Below are positions 8,873 to 17,731 of a stretch of DNA of 64,000 bases, in pieces. How positions within the stretch are numbered: the stretch's first letter is position 1; each line of letters begins with the position of its first letter. Under the pieces are notes generated by a model. It made no database searches, was not told the origin of the DNA, and saw only the letters and a list, made by a program, of their open reading frames with translations. The translations under genes and the position numbers were made by a program. The stretch lies in contig JAEYOW010000007.1 in assembly GCA_023411375.1 (NCBI GenBank), positions 1 through 64,000 of the forward strand, read 5' to 3'. This stretch comes from Bacillota bacterium. GTDB taxonomy: Bacteria > Bacillota > Clostridia > Christensenellales > Aristaeellaceae.

Positions 8873-9772
8873 ATGATCGCAAGGCACAAGCGGGTAAAAC
8901 AGAACCGCATTCACGAAAAATTCAACTGGCGTAAGGAGCTTCGGCTGACGCCGGGTTACCTCATCCTCATCCTGTGGGTCGTGTTCACCTTTGTGCTGAT
9001 CGGCTGGATCGTTGCCGCCAGCCTTGCCACCACCAAGGAGATTTTTAAGGGAACGTCGCTTTCGTTCCCGTCTGGTCTGCACTGGGAAAACTACGCCAAG
9101 GCGTGGACCAGCCAGAACGTGTCCACGTTCTTCATGAACTCGCTGATGTATGCCTCCATCTCCACGGTGCTGCTGGTGCTGGTGTGCGCCCCGGCGGCCT
9201 ACGTGCTGTCGCGCTTCAAGTTTTTCGTCAACCGAACCATTCAGAGCGGTTTTGTGGCGGCAATGGGCGTGCCTGTGGTGATGATCATCCTGCCGCTGTT
9301 CGGCCTGGTTACGCAGCTACAGCTTCTCAAACAGGACATCACGGTGCGGCTTTTGCTCATTTTCCTCTACGTCGGCATGAATGTGCCGTATACCACTATT
9401 TTCCTTCTGACGTTTTTTAGCAACCTGTCACGCTCCTATGAGGAGGCGGCGGCCATCGACGGTTGCCCGCCCAAGCGTACCTTCTGGCAGATCATGCTGC
9501 CGCTGGCGCAGCCGGGTATCGTGACGGTTAGCATCTTCAACTTCATCAACGTCTGGAACGAGTACTTTATCTCGCTCATCTTCGCCAGCAACGACAGCGT
9601 CCGGCCCGTGGCCGTCGGCCTGTACTCTATGATTAACTCCATGAAGTACACGGGCGACTGGGCGGGTATGTTCGCGGCGGTAATTATCGTGTTCCTGCCG
9701 ACCTTCCTGATTTTTATCTTCCTTTCGGAGAAGATTATCGCCGGCGTGACCGGAGGAGGCGTGAAGGGATAA
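8873..9772 (+). CDS. ABC sugar permease, MalG type
   Basis: 299 residues with a basic cytosolic head and six membrane segments. The EAA loop reads EEAAAIDGCPPKRTFWQIML with LPLAQPG behind it, typical of the second CUT1 permease. It pairs with the permease at 7949. AAGGAAGGAGGG precedes the ATG. Its stop codon shares one base with the start of the next gene (TAATG), so the DUF5107 protein is translationally coupled to the transporter, which suggests it handles the imported sugar. Confidence 0.9.
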   Translation: MIARHKRVKQNRIHEKFNWRKELRLTPGYLILILWVVFTFVLIGWIVAASLATTKEIFKGTSLSFPSGLHWENYAKAWTSQNVSTFFMNSLMYASISTVLLVLVCAPAAYVLSRFKFFVNRTIQSGFVAAMGVPVVMIILPLFGLVTQLQLLKQDITVRLLLIFLYVGMNVPYTTIFLLTFFSNLSRSYEEAAAIDGCPPKRTFWQIMLPLAQPGIVTVSIFNFINVWNEYFISLIFASNDSVRPVAVGLYSMINSMKYTGDWAGMFAAVIIVFLPTFLIFIFLSEKIIAGVTGGGVKG

Positions 9773-11763
9773 TGGCCCGGCGCGCTGAGCTTACGTTTAT
9801 CGATCTCCCAGTGACGGATTTGCTGGAGGAAAACCCGCTGCCCATGTTTTCCTCCGCGCGGGACAGGACATTCCGGGATGGCGGGCTATTGCCTGTGGAG
9901 CGGGATGGGCTGGGGGAAAATACCGGATTTCGAATATTGCCCTACCGACTTCAGGACCGGTATGCGCCCCATGCGCAGAGGCGGGCCGTTTCAGCGGCGG
10001 TACTTGAAAACGACCGCCTCAGGGCGGCGTTTCTGCCGGAGTATGGCGGAAGGCTGTATTCCCTGTGGGATAAGCGCAGAGAACGGGAATGCCTGTACAT
10101 AAATCCTGGGATTCAACTGCGCAATCTCGCGCTTCGAAACGCTTGGTTCTCCGGCGGCGTGGAGTGGAATTTCGGCCATTTCGGCCACACCTGTCTTACC
10201 TGCGAAAAGGTGTTCTTCGCAGCCTGTACAGATGAATCTGGCGAGCGCTTTTTACGGATGTACGAGTTTGAGCGCTGTAAGCAGGTGACTTTTCAGGTGG
10301 ATTTTCACCTGCCCGAGGGTGCGGACGCGCTAACGGCGCATATATCCCTGTATAACAGGACGCACGAAGCCGCGCCGGTCTTCCTGTGGACCAATACGGC
10401 GCTTCCCGAAGAGCCTGGGATGCATGTTTATTCGGGCACCCGGGAGGTTGTCGCCCAGCGTGTGAGCAACGACGCCGGAAAAAGCTTTTTCTTTCATGCG
10501 CAGTTGCCAGGGGTGTACCGGTCGGGACAGGATGCAAGCGACCCTACCGTGCTGACGTCCTCGACGGAGTATTTCTTCCAAAATCCGCCAACGGAGGAGA
10601 CCGCTTTCGAGGCGGTCTGGTATCCGGACGGTCGGCTGTTTGCCGAGCGTTCCACACAAAATATGCCCTACCGTAAGCTGTTTTGCTGGGGCAATCACCG
10701 TGGCGGGAAGCACTGGCAGCGCTATTTGGCATGCGGAGGTGCGGGCGGCTATGTGGAGGCGCAGGCGGGAACTGCGAGAACGCAGGTCCATCCCACGTGG
10801 CTTTCGGCGCAAAGCGCGCTGCATATCACCCAACAGTTCATCCTGTCGGATAGCCCCGCGCCTTGTTCGGAAGACTACGGGCAGGCCCGCGCCGAAGCCG
10901 CCTCACGTGTTGAGGCGCTTTTGCCAAAAGCGGACTTGCTTAAAATGCATGAGCGATGCGAAGCGCTGTCAACTCAAAAGGCTGAGGCCCTTCTATTCCA
11001 TGGCTCGGGATGGGGCGCGCTGGAGCTGAGACGGGATGCCGCCGCGCTGCCGGAGCATCTGGCCTTTCCCGATGAAACGCTTTCGGAGAAGCAGGAACCG
11101 TGGCTTGGGCTGCTTGAAGGCCGCGCCATGAACCGTTGCGACTCGTTTATGGTGGCCCAGCCTTGGCTGGAACGCATGGAGCGCGCGGCCCCCAAAACGG
11201 CGGCGCTTTGGACGCAGCTTGGCGTCGCCCTTTGCGAACAGGGCCGCACGGAGGATGCGGCGCGCGCATGGGAACAGGCGCTGCTGCTGGAACGCCAGCC
11301 GCTTGCCCTGAGAAATCTCGCGTGGCTTGCGCGGCGGCAGGGAAATGATGATTTGGCGTTGGAATCTATGCGCGAGGCGCTTGGGCTGCTTGGCGAAGGA
11401 AACGAATCACGCCCATATGCCGAAGAAACCCTGGAACTGCTGACGGACGCCGGGCGCTATGAAGAAGCGTTTGCTTTTTACAGGCAACTGCCGCAATCCC
11501 TGCGGCTGGGAGAGAGGCTGCGCCTGCTCGCCATGCGCAGCGCCTGCCGTGTGGGCGAGGACGCGTTTCTGGAAGCGCAGTTTAATGGGGAGTTTACCAC
11601 CGTCAGGGAGGGAGAGCTCTCGCTCAACGAGCCTTGGAACCTGTTTCGGGCAGGACGGCGCGCCAAAGAATCGGGCATGCCTATAACGGATGAATTATTG
11701 CGGGAAACCGCGGCGCTGGAAGAAATACCCGAGCATTTGGATTTTCGGATGGCGCTGGATTAA
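9772..11763 (+). CDS. DUF5107-TPR protein of the sugar operon
   Basis: A 663-residue cytosolic protein (no signal peptide). Residues ~60-350 match the DUF5107 pattern, a beta-sandwich domain related to aldose epimerases and glycoside hydrolases (LRAAFLPEYGGRLYSLWDKR, GGVEWNFGHFGHT). Residues ~450-580 are helical tetratricopeptide-like repeats (LWTQLGVALCEQGRTEDAARAWEQALL). The start overlaps the permease stop by one base. DUF5107 proteins are often found with sugar transporters in gut Firmicutes, but I know of no firmly assigned activity for this one. From its place between importer and a sugar-1-kinase, acting on the imported glycoside or its anomeric form is a reasonable inference only. Confidence 0.72.
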   Translation: MARRAELTFIDLPVTDLLEENPLPMFSSARDRTFRDGGLLPVERDGLGENTGFRILPYRLQDRYAPHAQRRAVSAAVLENDRLRAAFLPEYGGRLYSLWDKRRERECLYINPGIQLRNLALRNAWFSGGVEWNFGHFGHTCLTCEKVFFAACTDESGERFLRMYEFERCKQVTFQVDFHLPEGADALTAHISLYNRTHEAAPVFLWTNTALPEEPGMHVYSGTREVVAQRVSNDAGKSFFFHAQLPGVYRSGQDASDPTVLTSSTEYFFQNPPTEETAFEAVWYPDGRLFAERSTQNMPYRKLFCWGNHRGGKHWQRYLACGGAGGYVEAQAGTARTQVHPTWLSAQSALHITQQFILSDSPAPCSEDYGQARAEAASRVEALLPKADLLKMHERCEALSTQKAEALLFHGSGWGALELRRDAAALPEHLAFPDETLSEKQEPWLGLLEGRAMNRCDSFMVAQPWLERMERAAPKTAALWTQLGVALCEQGRTEDAARAWEQALLLERQPLALRNLAWLARRQGNDDLALESMREALGLLGEGNESRPYAEETLELLTDAGRYEEAFAFYRQLPQSLRLGERLRLLAMRSACRVGEDAFLEAQFNGEFTTVREGELSLNEPWNLFRAGRRAKESGMPITDELLRETAALEEIPEHLDFRMALD

Positions 11764-11793
11764 CAACAGATCAGTCTGGGAGGCGGAGACATT

Positions 11794-12705
11794 ATGAAAA
11801 AACCAATGCTGGTCATTATGGCTGCTGGCTTGGGCAGCCGCTATGGCGGGCTTAAGCAGATTGCTCCGGTGGACGACCGCGGGCATATCCTGATCGATTA
11901 CTCCATTTACGACGCGCTTCGCGCGGGCTTTGGGCGCGTGGTGTGCATTATCAAGCCGGAGCTTGAGGCGGATTTCCGGGAGGTCATCTCCGACCGCATC
12001 AAAAAGCATGTGGAAATTGAATTTGCGTATCAGCGGCCCGATGTCATGCCCGAGGGCTACAGCATTCCCGAGGGCCGGACAAAGCCGTGGGGGACCGCGC
12101 ACGCGGTGCTTTGCGCTAAAGAGAAGATCGACGCGCCGCTTTGCGTGATCAACGCGGACGACTTTTACGGCCGCACCGCATTTGAGAGTATCGCGGAATT
12201 TCTGCGCGGGTGCGACGATCCAAACGCGCACGCGATGGTTGGCTACCGGATCGAAAACACCCTGACGGAAAACGGGCACGTCGCTCGAGGCATTTGCGAT
12301 ACGGACGAAAGCGGGATGCTTCGCGGAATCGTCGAGCGAACCCATATCGAGCCGCGCGCAGGCGGGGCTGCCTTTACGGAGGACGGCGAGCATTTTACCT
12401 TCGTGCCCGACGGCACCTATGTGAGTATGAACCTTTGGGGATTCCACCCCTCCATTATGGCGGAGATTGAGAACCGTTTTGCGCCGTGGCTCAGGGAAAA
12501 CCTGCCGCGCAACCCGCTCAAATGCGAGTACTTCCTGCCGCTGATTCCAAACCAGCTTCTGGAGGAAAAGAAGGCGACCGTGCGCGTGCTGCCAACTAGC
12601 GAAAGATGGTATGGCGTCACCTATGCGCAGGACATGCCGGGCGTTCAGGCTGCGCTTGGCAAAATGCGCGGGGACGGGCTCTACCCGGATGAACTGTGGC
12701 GCTAG
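11794..12705 (+). CDS. sugar-phosphate nucleotidyltransferase-like protein
   Basis: 303 residues with the nucleotidyltransferase fold: MAAGLGSRYGGLKQIAPVDD near residues 9-28 holds the nucleotide-binding glycine loop (normally GxGTRL-x9-PK; here the Thr is Ser and the loop is shortened). INADDFYG near residue 115 provides the metal-binding Asp. It probably joins a sugar 1-phosphate to a nucleoside triphosphate. GGGAGGCGGAGAC precedes the ATG. Directly downstream lies a NahK-like anomeric kinase whose product would be its natural substrate. Specificity for base and sugar cannot be read from the sequence. Confidence 0.75.
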   Translation: MKKPMLVIMAAGLGSRYGGLKQIAPVDDRGHILIDYSIYDALRAGFGRVVCIIKPELEADFREVISDRIKKHVEIEFAYQRPDVMPEGYSIPEGRTKPWGTAHAVLCAKEKIDAPLCVINADDFYGRTAFESIAEFLRGCDDPNAHAMVGYRIENTLTENGHVARGICDTDESGMLRGIVERTHIEPRAGGAAFTEDGEHFTFVPDGTYVSMNLWGFHPSIMAEIENRFAPWLRENLPRNPLKCEYFLPLIPNQLLEEKKATVRVLPTSERWYGVTYAQDMPGVQAALGKMRGDGLYPDELWR

Positions 12706-12853
12706 AAGGCTGAAGGGGTTGATCCTGCTGAAAAATGGGCAAGGCGCTGGGCTTGAGGCGGCGCGCTAACCCCAGGCGCCGTGCGGGTGCGCTTGTTATT
12801 TGAAAGAATTTCTCCTAAGGGGTTATAGTGGCTTTGGAAGGATGGTTTTCACA

Positions 12854-13918
12854 ATGGAAAAAATTTATGGGCGCTTTGAGCTGGAGGGAAATCCTCTGAG
12901 CTGTACCCGGTATGGAAACGGACATATCAACGACACGTATCTGCTGGTGACGGACCGGCCGCACTGCTATATTCTGCAACGGATCAACCATCATGTGTTC
13001 CGTGATGTGCCGGCACTGATGAGAAACCTTATCGCTGTAACGGATCATCTCCGCCAAAAGGACGACGACCCGCGCCATGTGCTGACGCTGGTGCCGACGC
13101 TGGACGGCGAGCGCTACCTGACCATCGGGGACGGCGAATTTTGGCGGCTGTATGAGTTTGTGACGGACAGCCTTTGCCTGGATAAGCCCGAAACGACGAA
13201 CGACCTGATGCAAAGCGGCGTGGCCTTCGGAACCTTCCAAAACCAGCTGGCGGATTTTCCCGCCGAAACGCTGAGCGAAACCATCCCGCGTTTTCATGAT
13301 ACGCCAAACCGCTACACGCTGCTGCGCGAGGCCATTAATGCCGACCGCATGGGGCGCGTTAAGGACGTGCAATATGAAATTGGGTTTTACCTGTTTCACG
13401 AGGCGGAGGCCGGGGTGCTTATGGACATGAGCCGCCGGGGGGAACTGCCGCTGCGCGTTACGCATAACGACACCAAGCTCAACAATGTCATGCTGGATAA
13501 ACGCCTGCGCACGCCGCTTTGCGTCATCGACCTGGATACCGTAATGCCTGGACTGGTCGCCAACGATTTTGGCGACGGCATCCGCTTTGGCGCGAGCACG
13601 GCGGCTGAGGACGAGCGGGATTTAAGTAAGGTAACGATGTCCCTTGAACTGTTTGAGGCGTACGCGGGCGGCTTCCTGGGCGCGTGCGGCAAGCGGCTGA
13701 ATCAGGGGGAGATCGAAACCCTGCCGATGGGTGCGAAGCTGATGACGCTGGAATGCGGAGTGCGCTTCCTGACCGATTACCTCAACGGAGACGTGTATTT
13801 TCATATCACGAGGCCGGAACAAAACCTGGACCGGGCGCGCACGCAGATGACGCTGGTCAAGGATATGGAAACAAAGTGGGACCGGATGCAGCGCATCATC
13901 GCCCACGCCGCCAGATAG
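12854..13918 (+). CDS. NahK-like N-acetylhexosamine 1-kinase (APH fold)
   Basis: 354 residues from ATG 12854, close to the 359 of bifidobacterial NahK. GNGHINDTYLL (residues ~21-31), ILQRINHHVF and LMRNLIAVTDHL are typical of this anomeric kinase family. Catalytic THNDTKLNNVML (~203) and metal-binding VIDLDT (~225) are the aminoglycoside-phosphotransferase-fold active site. Expected reaction: ATP plus GlcNAc, GalNAc or a related hexose to the sugar 1-phosphate. Upstream in-frame starts at 12842 and TTG 12800 exist; GGAAGGA at 12836 fits 12854 best. With the nucleotidyltransferase before it, it makes a two-step route from free sugar to NDP-sugar. It ends 7 bp from a convergent gene with no visible terminator. 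Confidence 0.75.
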   Translation: MEKIYGRFELEGNPLSCTRYGNGHINDTYLLVTDRPHCYILQRINHHVFRDVPALMRNLIAVTDHLRQKDDDPRHVLTLVPTLDGERYLTIGDGEFWRLYEFVTDSLCLDKPETTNDLMQSGVAFGTFQNQLADFPAETLSETIPRFHDTPNRYTLLREAINADRMGRVKDVQYEIGFYLFHEAEAGVLMDMSRRGELPLRVTHNDTKLNNVMLDKRLRTPLCVIDLDTVMPGLVANDFGDGIRFGASTAAEDERDLSKVTMSLELFEAYAGGFLGACGKRLNQGEIETLPMGAKLMTLECGVRFLTDYLNGDVYFHITRPEQNLDRARTQMTLVKDMETKWDRMQRIIAHAAR

Positions 13919-13925
13919 GGCCGGC

Positions 13926-14822
13926 TCAACCGCCGTCAAAAAGCCGTACGCTCTCCTCATCCATAAAAGCCGGGGTATAGGCGCTGCTTGCGGCTTCCTT
14001 CCCCTGGAGGTAGCCGTCCAGCCCGAGCATGAGCATGTGGTCACGGACGCGGGCATATTCGCGGGCGGTGAGGCGGCGGTCCAGCCCCGCGATGGCAACG
14101 CCGTTCATGGGTGTATACTGGCGCATAAGGCTGACGGGCGTCTGCGGAGGCAATTCACGCGCGACGGCATCCAAAATCGCGATGCTTTCGCGGGTACGTA
14201 GGGGAAGAATCAGATGCCTGACCAGCGTGCCGCGAAGCATCATGCCGTCGTCGTCGTACACCGGCGCGCCGGTCTGCTCGCGCATGGCGCGGATGGCGGA
14301 TAACGCTACCTGAAAATAGTCCGCCGCGCCCGCGAGCTGTGCGGCGGTTTTTTCATCCGCATATTTGAAATCGGGCAGAAAAACGTCCACCAGACCGGAG
14401 GCGGCGCGCACCATCTCAACCGTTTCGTAGCCGCTGGAATTCCACACGACGGGAATGCCTGGCTTGCGCATCCGGAGCGCTTCCAGGATGGCGGGCGCAA
14501 AATGCGTTGGGTTGACAAGGTTAAGGTTGTGAACGCCGAGCGCCTCTACGCGCTCAAAAAGTGCGCAAAGCTGAATTGCGTTCATTGCTTGTCCCATCGT
14601 ATGATGGCTGATGGGTTCGTTCTGGCAAAAGACGCAGCCAAGCGAGCAGCCGCTAAAAAACACGGCGCCGCTGCCGCGCGCGCCGCTCAGGCAGGGTTCC
14701 TCCCAATAGTGCGCGGCGGCGCGCGCCACAACGGGCAACGTCCCCATATGGCAAAAGCCGCCGCCGGAGGTTTCGAGCCGCTCGGCGTTGCAACGCCGGG
14801 GACAGAGGGTGCATGGAGGCAT
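13926..14822 (-). CDS. PflX-like radical SAM protein
   Basis: 298 residues. The radical SAM cluster motif is CSLGCVFCQN (CX3CX2C, residues ~59-68). A further Cys pair group CTLCPRRC begins the protein, as in the PflX/YgiQ-neighbour group of pyruvate-formate-lyase-activase-like proteins. VVWNSSGYE, DVFLPDFKYAD and RHLILP are shared with that group. It should cleave S-adenosylmethionine to form a radical; its target is unknown, and no glycyl-radical enzyme is nearby. The minus-strand start at 14822 has GAAAGGAAG. It is convergent with the kinase and divergent from rimP. Confidence 0.8.
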   Translation of the reverse strand: MPPCTLCPRRCNAERLETSGGGFCHMGTLPVVARAAAHYWEEPCLSGARGSGAVFFSGCSLGCVFCQNEPISHHTMGQAMNAIQLCALFERVEALGVHNLNLVNPTHFAPAILEALRMRKPGIPVVWNSSGYETVEMVRAASGLVDVFLPDFKYADEKTAAQLAGAADYFQVALSAIRAMREQTGAPVYDDDGMMLRGTLVRHLILPLRTRESIAILDAVARELPPQTPVSLMRQYTPMNGVAIAGLDRRLTAREYARVRDHMLMLGLDGYLQGKEAASSAYTPAFMDEESVRLFDGG

Positions 14823-14956
14823 AAAGGCAACTTCCTTTCAACCGTTGTGTGCCCAGGGCCGCGCTGCCGGCCCGCGGCGACAGTGTAACACAGCCGCGGC
14901 GGGGTGTAAAGAACGGTGAGAGCGCCAACATTTCTACAACACATCTCGCAAAACGC

Positions 14957-14985
14957 TTGTATTTCCCAAAGTGTTGTGGTATACT
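14957..14985 (+). promoter_or_regulatory. promoter of the rimP-nusA-infB operon
   Basis: TTGTAT (14957-14962), a 17-bp spacer and TATACT (14980-14985) give a good sigma-A promoter. Arms ACAACAC (14936-14942) and GTGTTGT (14971-14977) flank the -35 and could be an operator, but 7-bp arms may be chance. Confidence 0.65.
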
Positions 14986-14991
14986 GCTAAT

Positions 14992-15256
14992 TGCCTGCGG
15001 TTGTGGGCGATCTCGAAGGACATTTCGACCCGATGAGCAAGAAAGAAGGGTTTTTCGAAAGAGTGGATATCGCTTTCCTTTCTCAACATGCAGCGCGCTC
15101 GGCAGAGCGTGCGACGGCTCCGTTTGGCTTGCCTTTCGGTGCCGTGCTTTGGCAATAGCCGAAGGCGCGTGTGGGAAAGTGTGGAGCGATAGCATGCCGC
15201 TCTTTTTGATTGCTTTTTTCAAACGGCCGATTGACAGGTTGGGATAAGGAGCGGAC
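14992..15256 (+). promoter_or_regulatory. long structured leader of rimP, possible attenuator
   Basis: About 265 nt of untranslated leader follow the promoter. Near its 3' end GAGCG (15184-15188) pairs with CGCTC (15198-15202) and is followed at once by TTTTT, then a second TTTTTT at 15213: a terminator-like element inside the leader. Upstream are further pairings such as TCGAA/TTCGA and CGGCT/AGCCG. This could be a regulated attenuator for the translation-factor operon. I do not recognise a known family. A frame open across this stretch has no SD and no coding pattern. Confidence 0.45.
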
Positions 15257-15766
15257 ATGGCGAAGAATAAGGGCATGGGCAATGCCAAAACAACCTCCGC
15301 GCAGGCGGTGGAGGAGCGCGCGGCGCGGGTAGCGCAGGCGCTTTCCATGGAGCTGGTGGAGGTGGCTGTGCAAAAGGAGAGCCGCGGAAAATGCCTGTGC
15401 ATTTACGTGGACAAGGACGGCGGCGTTTCACTGGATGATTGCGAGCGCTATCACAAGCAGATCCAGCCGCTTTTAGAGGATGTCGATTACGATTTTCTGG
15501 AGGTATCCAGCCCCGGAATCGACAGGCCGATAAAGACCATGCGAGACTTTGAGAAGAACCGCGGCGCGCTGGTGGAGGTAAAGCTGTTTGCGGCCTTGGA
15601 CGGCAGCAAGCTTTACCGTGGACTTTTGCGCGATATGAACGCGGATACGGTCGTTATTGAGGATGCTCAAGGGCGGGAGGCGGCCTTTGCCAGAAAAGGC
15701 GTGGCAATTGTCAAGCCCGTGATTGAGCTGAGCGACGACGATTTTTCGGATGTTGAAGTAGATTGA
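15257..15766 (+). CDS. rimP: ribosome maturation factor RimP
   Basis: 169 residues. EVSSPGIDRP (near residues 87-96) is the family hallmark, followed by the FEKNRGALVEVKL region and a C-terminal SH3-like domain ending in an acidic tail. RimP assists assembly of the 30S subunit. AAGGAG precedes the ATG. It is first in the operon rimP-nusA-ylxR-ylxQ-infB, the standard Firmicute order. Confidence 0.95.
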   Translation: MAKNKGMGNAKTTSAQAVEERAARVAQALSMELVEVAVQKESRGKCLCIYVDKDGGVSLDDCERYHKQIQPLLEDVDYDFLEVSSPGIDRPIKTMRDFEKNRGALVEVKLFAALDGSKLYRGLLRDMNADTVVIEDAQGREAAFARKGVAIVKPVIELSDDDFSDVEVD

Positions 15767-15784
15767 GGAAAGCAGGGAAGGACA

Positions 15785-17041
15785 ATGAGGGCAACCAGAA
15801 AAAATCAGCAGGGGAGCGGACAGGCGGAGATCATCGCGGCTGTGAAGGCGCTGGCCTCCGAGAAGGATATCAGCGAGGATCTGCTGTACGGCGCGATTGA
15901 AGAGGCGCTGAAGGCCGCCTATAAAAAGAACGTTTCGCGCGATGAAAACGCGCCCAGCAACCTGAGCGTGACGCTGGACCGCGGTACGGGCGCGGCGCAT
16001 GTGTTCGCCCGCAAGACCATCACCGACGAGGTGGAGGATACCGCCAACCAGATCACCCTGGAGGAAGCCCTCAGGATTCGGCCCGACTACCGTATGGGCG
16101 ATATCGCCGAAATCGACGTAACGCCGGGCGGTTTCCTGCGTACAGCGGCGCAGACGGCAAAGCAGGTCATCATGCAGCGTATCCGCGAGGCTGAGCAGGG
16201 CAAGATTTACGACGAATATTCCGAGAAGGAAAACGAAATCCTGACCGCGATCGTGCAGCGCGTCGAGCCCAAGGGCGTGTATGTGGAGTTGGGCCGGACA
16301 GAGGGCATTTTGGAAGCCGGCGAATGGATGCCCGGCGAGGAATACCATATTGACGACCATATCAAGGTGTACGTGCTGGAGGTCAACCGCAGCGGCCGCG
16401 AGATGCTGCGCGGCCCGCAGGTTCGCGTCAGCCGCGTGCATGTGGGGCTGGTCAAGCGCCTGTTTGAGATGGAGGTGCCGGAAATCGCAGCGGGCGTGGT
16501 GCAGATCAAGTCAATCGCGCGGGAGGCGGGCAGCCGCACCAAGATGGCCGTGCACTCTACCGAGGTAACGATCGATCCTGTGGGCGCGTGCGTCGGTCCG
16601 CGCGGTAACCGCGTTGAAAAGGTCGTGGCGGAGCTCAAAAACGAGAAGATCGATATTATTAAGTGGTCGCCCGACCCGGCGGAATTCATCGCCAACGCGC
16701 TTAATCCCGCGCATGTGCTCAGCGTCTTTGTGGCGGAAAACGAGAAGGCCTGCCGTGTGGTCGTTCCCGATAACCAGTTGAGCTTGGCCATCGGCAAGGA
16801 GGGCCAAAACGCCCGTCTTGCCGCAAAGCTGACCGGCTGGAGGATCGACATCAAGAGCCAGAGCCAGGCCGCGCAGATGTTTGACATGCCGATGGATGAT
16901 ATGCCCGAGGAACCGATGGGCTTTCAGGCGTTTTACGACGAGCAGGCTCCCTTGGCGGATCTTGAGGAATCCGGTCTGCCCGAGCTGCGTGACATTCCCC
17001 TGGAAATGCCCTATAGCGACAGCGAAGACGATACGCTGTAA
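15785..17041 (+). CDS. nusA: transcription elongation/termination factor NusA
   Basis: 418 residues. The N-terminal polymerase-binding domain (SEDLLYGAIEEALKAAYKKN) is followed by an S1 domain (ILTAIVQRVEPKGVYVELGR, ~140-200) and two KH domains (VGPRGNRVEKVVAEL ~275; AIGKEGQNARLAAKLTGW ~340), then a short acidic tail. There are no extra C-terminal acidic repeats, as usual for Firmicutes. It binds RNA polymerase and nascent RNA, affecting pausing and termination. SD GGGAAGGACA lies directly before the ATG, 18 nt after rimP. Confidence 0.96.
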   Translation: MRATRKNQQGSGQAEIIAAVKALASEKDISEDLLYGAIEEALKAAYKKNVSRDENAPSNLSVTLDRGTGAAHVFARKTITDEVEDTANQITLEEALRIRPDYRMGDIAEIDVTPGGFLRTAAQTAKQVIMQRIREAEQGKIYDEYSEKENEILTAIVQRVEPKGVYVELGRTEGILEAGEWMPGEEYHIDDHIKVYVLEVNRSGREMLRGPQVRVSRVHVGLVKRLFEMEVPEIAAGVVQIKSIAREAGSRTKMAVHSTEVTIDPVGACVGPRGNRVEKVVAELKNEKIDIIKWSPDPAEFIANALNPAHVLSVFVAENEKACRVVVPDNQLSLAIGKEGQNARLAAKLTGWRIDIKSQSQAAQMFDMPMDDMPEEPMGFQAFYDEQAPLADLEESGLPELRDIPLEMPYSDSEDDTL

Positions 17042-17062
17042 TAGCGAGCGAGGTGTACGCAA

Positions 17063-17359
17063 GTGCCGCCAAAACCCCGTAAAATTCCGATGCGCATGTG
17101 CGTGGGGTGCCGCGAGATGAAGCCCAAGAAGGAGCTCCTTAGAGCGGTTCGTTCTCCGGACGGACGGGTAAGCTTGGATACCACAGGCAAAAAACCCGGC
17201 CGTGGCGCATATTGTTGCTATAACGCAGAATGTCTGCGCCGGGCCCTCAAGCAGGGACAGTTGGACAGGCAGTTGGAAGTCAGGCTCTCCGACGAGGTAA
17301 ACGAGCAGTTGACCCAAACCATGAGCGCGCTGCTCGCCGGACAGGAGAAAAGCCTATGA
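17063..17359 (+). CDS. ylxR: YlxR/RnpM (DUF448) RNA-binding protein
   Basis: 98 residues. IPMRMCVGCREMKPKKELLR and GRGAYCC are the DUF448 signature with its conserved cysteines. In Bacillus subtilis YlxR (RnpM) binds the RNase P RNA and modulates its activity. It starts with GTG at 17063 behind GCGAGGTG. The stop overlaps the next ATG as ATGA, a translational coupling. Confidence 0.92.
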   Translation: MPPKPRKIPMRMCVGCREMKPKKELLRAVRSPDGRVSLDTTGKKPGRGAYCCYNAECLRRALKQGQLDRQLEVRLSDEVNEQLTQTMSALLAGQEKSL

Positions 17360-17679
17360 CCGACGCCGTTGAAAGCCGTGTAAAGGGATTTTTGGGCCTG
17401 TGCATGCGGGCAGGCCAGATTGTCAGCGGGCAGGAAGCATGCGTGGACGCCGTCCGCCGGGAAACCGCCGGTATCGTCCTGATGGATGAGGGCGCGTCGG
17501 ACAATACGCGCAAGCGGGTTAAGGACGCCTGCGGGACGCACGGCGTTCCGCTGTACGGGTTGGACGCCGACGCGCTTGGGCGCTGCATCGGCAAGGCGGG
17601 ACGCATGGTCGCCGCCCTCCCACGGGGAGGAATGGCGGATAAGCTTCTGAGCCTGCTGGAAAACGAACCACGGCTGTAA
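17356..17679 (+). CDS. ylxQ: L7Ae-family RNA-binding protein YlxQ
   Basis: 107 residues. The L7Ae/L30e fold shows as VKGFLGLCMRAGQIVSGQEA, GIVLMDEGASDNTRKRVKD and GRCIGKAGRMVAAL. YlxQ proteins bind kink-turn RNA and are commonly encoded between ylxR and infB. Start 17356 is chosen for the ATGA overlap with ylxR and the upstream CAGGAGAAA; the frame extends further upstream without family similarity. Confidence 0.9.
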   Translation: MTDAVESRVKGFLGLCMRAGQIVSGQEACVDAVRRETAGIVLMDEGASDNTRKRVKDACGTHGVPLYGLDADALGRCIGKAGRMVAALPRGGMADKLLSLLENEPRL

Positions 17680-17731
17680 CGGCCATACCATACATTACAT
17701 TGCGAAATTATGCGGGGGTGCAAGCGGTACA

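Noticed and set aside
14849..15247. 132-codon frame in the rimP leader
   Set aside because: Begins upstream of the promoter, spans the -10 and the terminator-like hairpin, lacks SD and coding bias.
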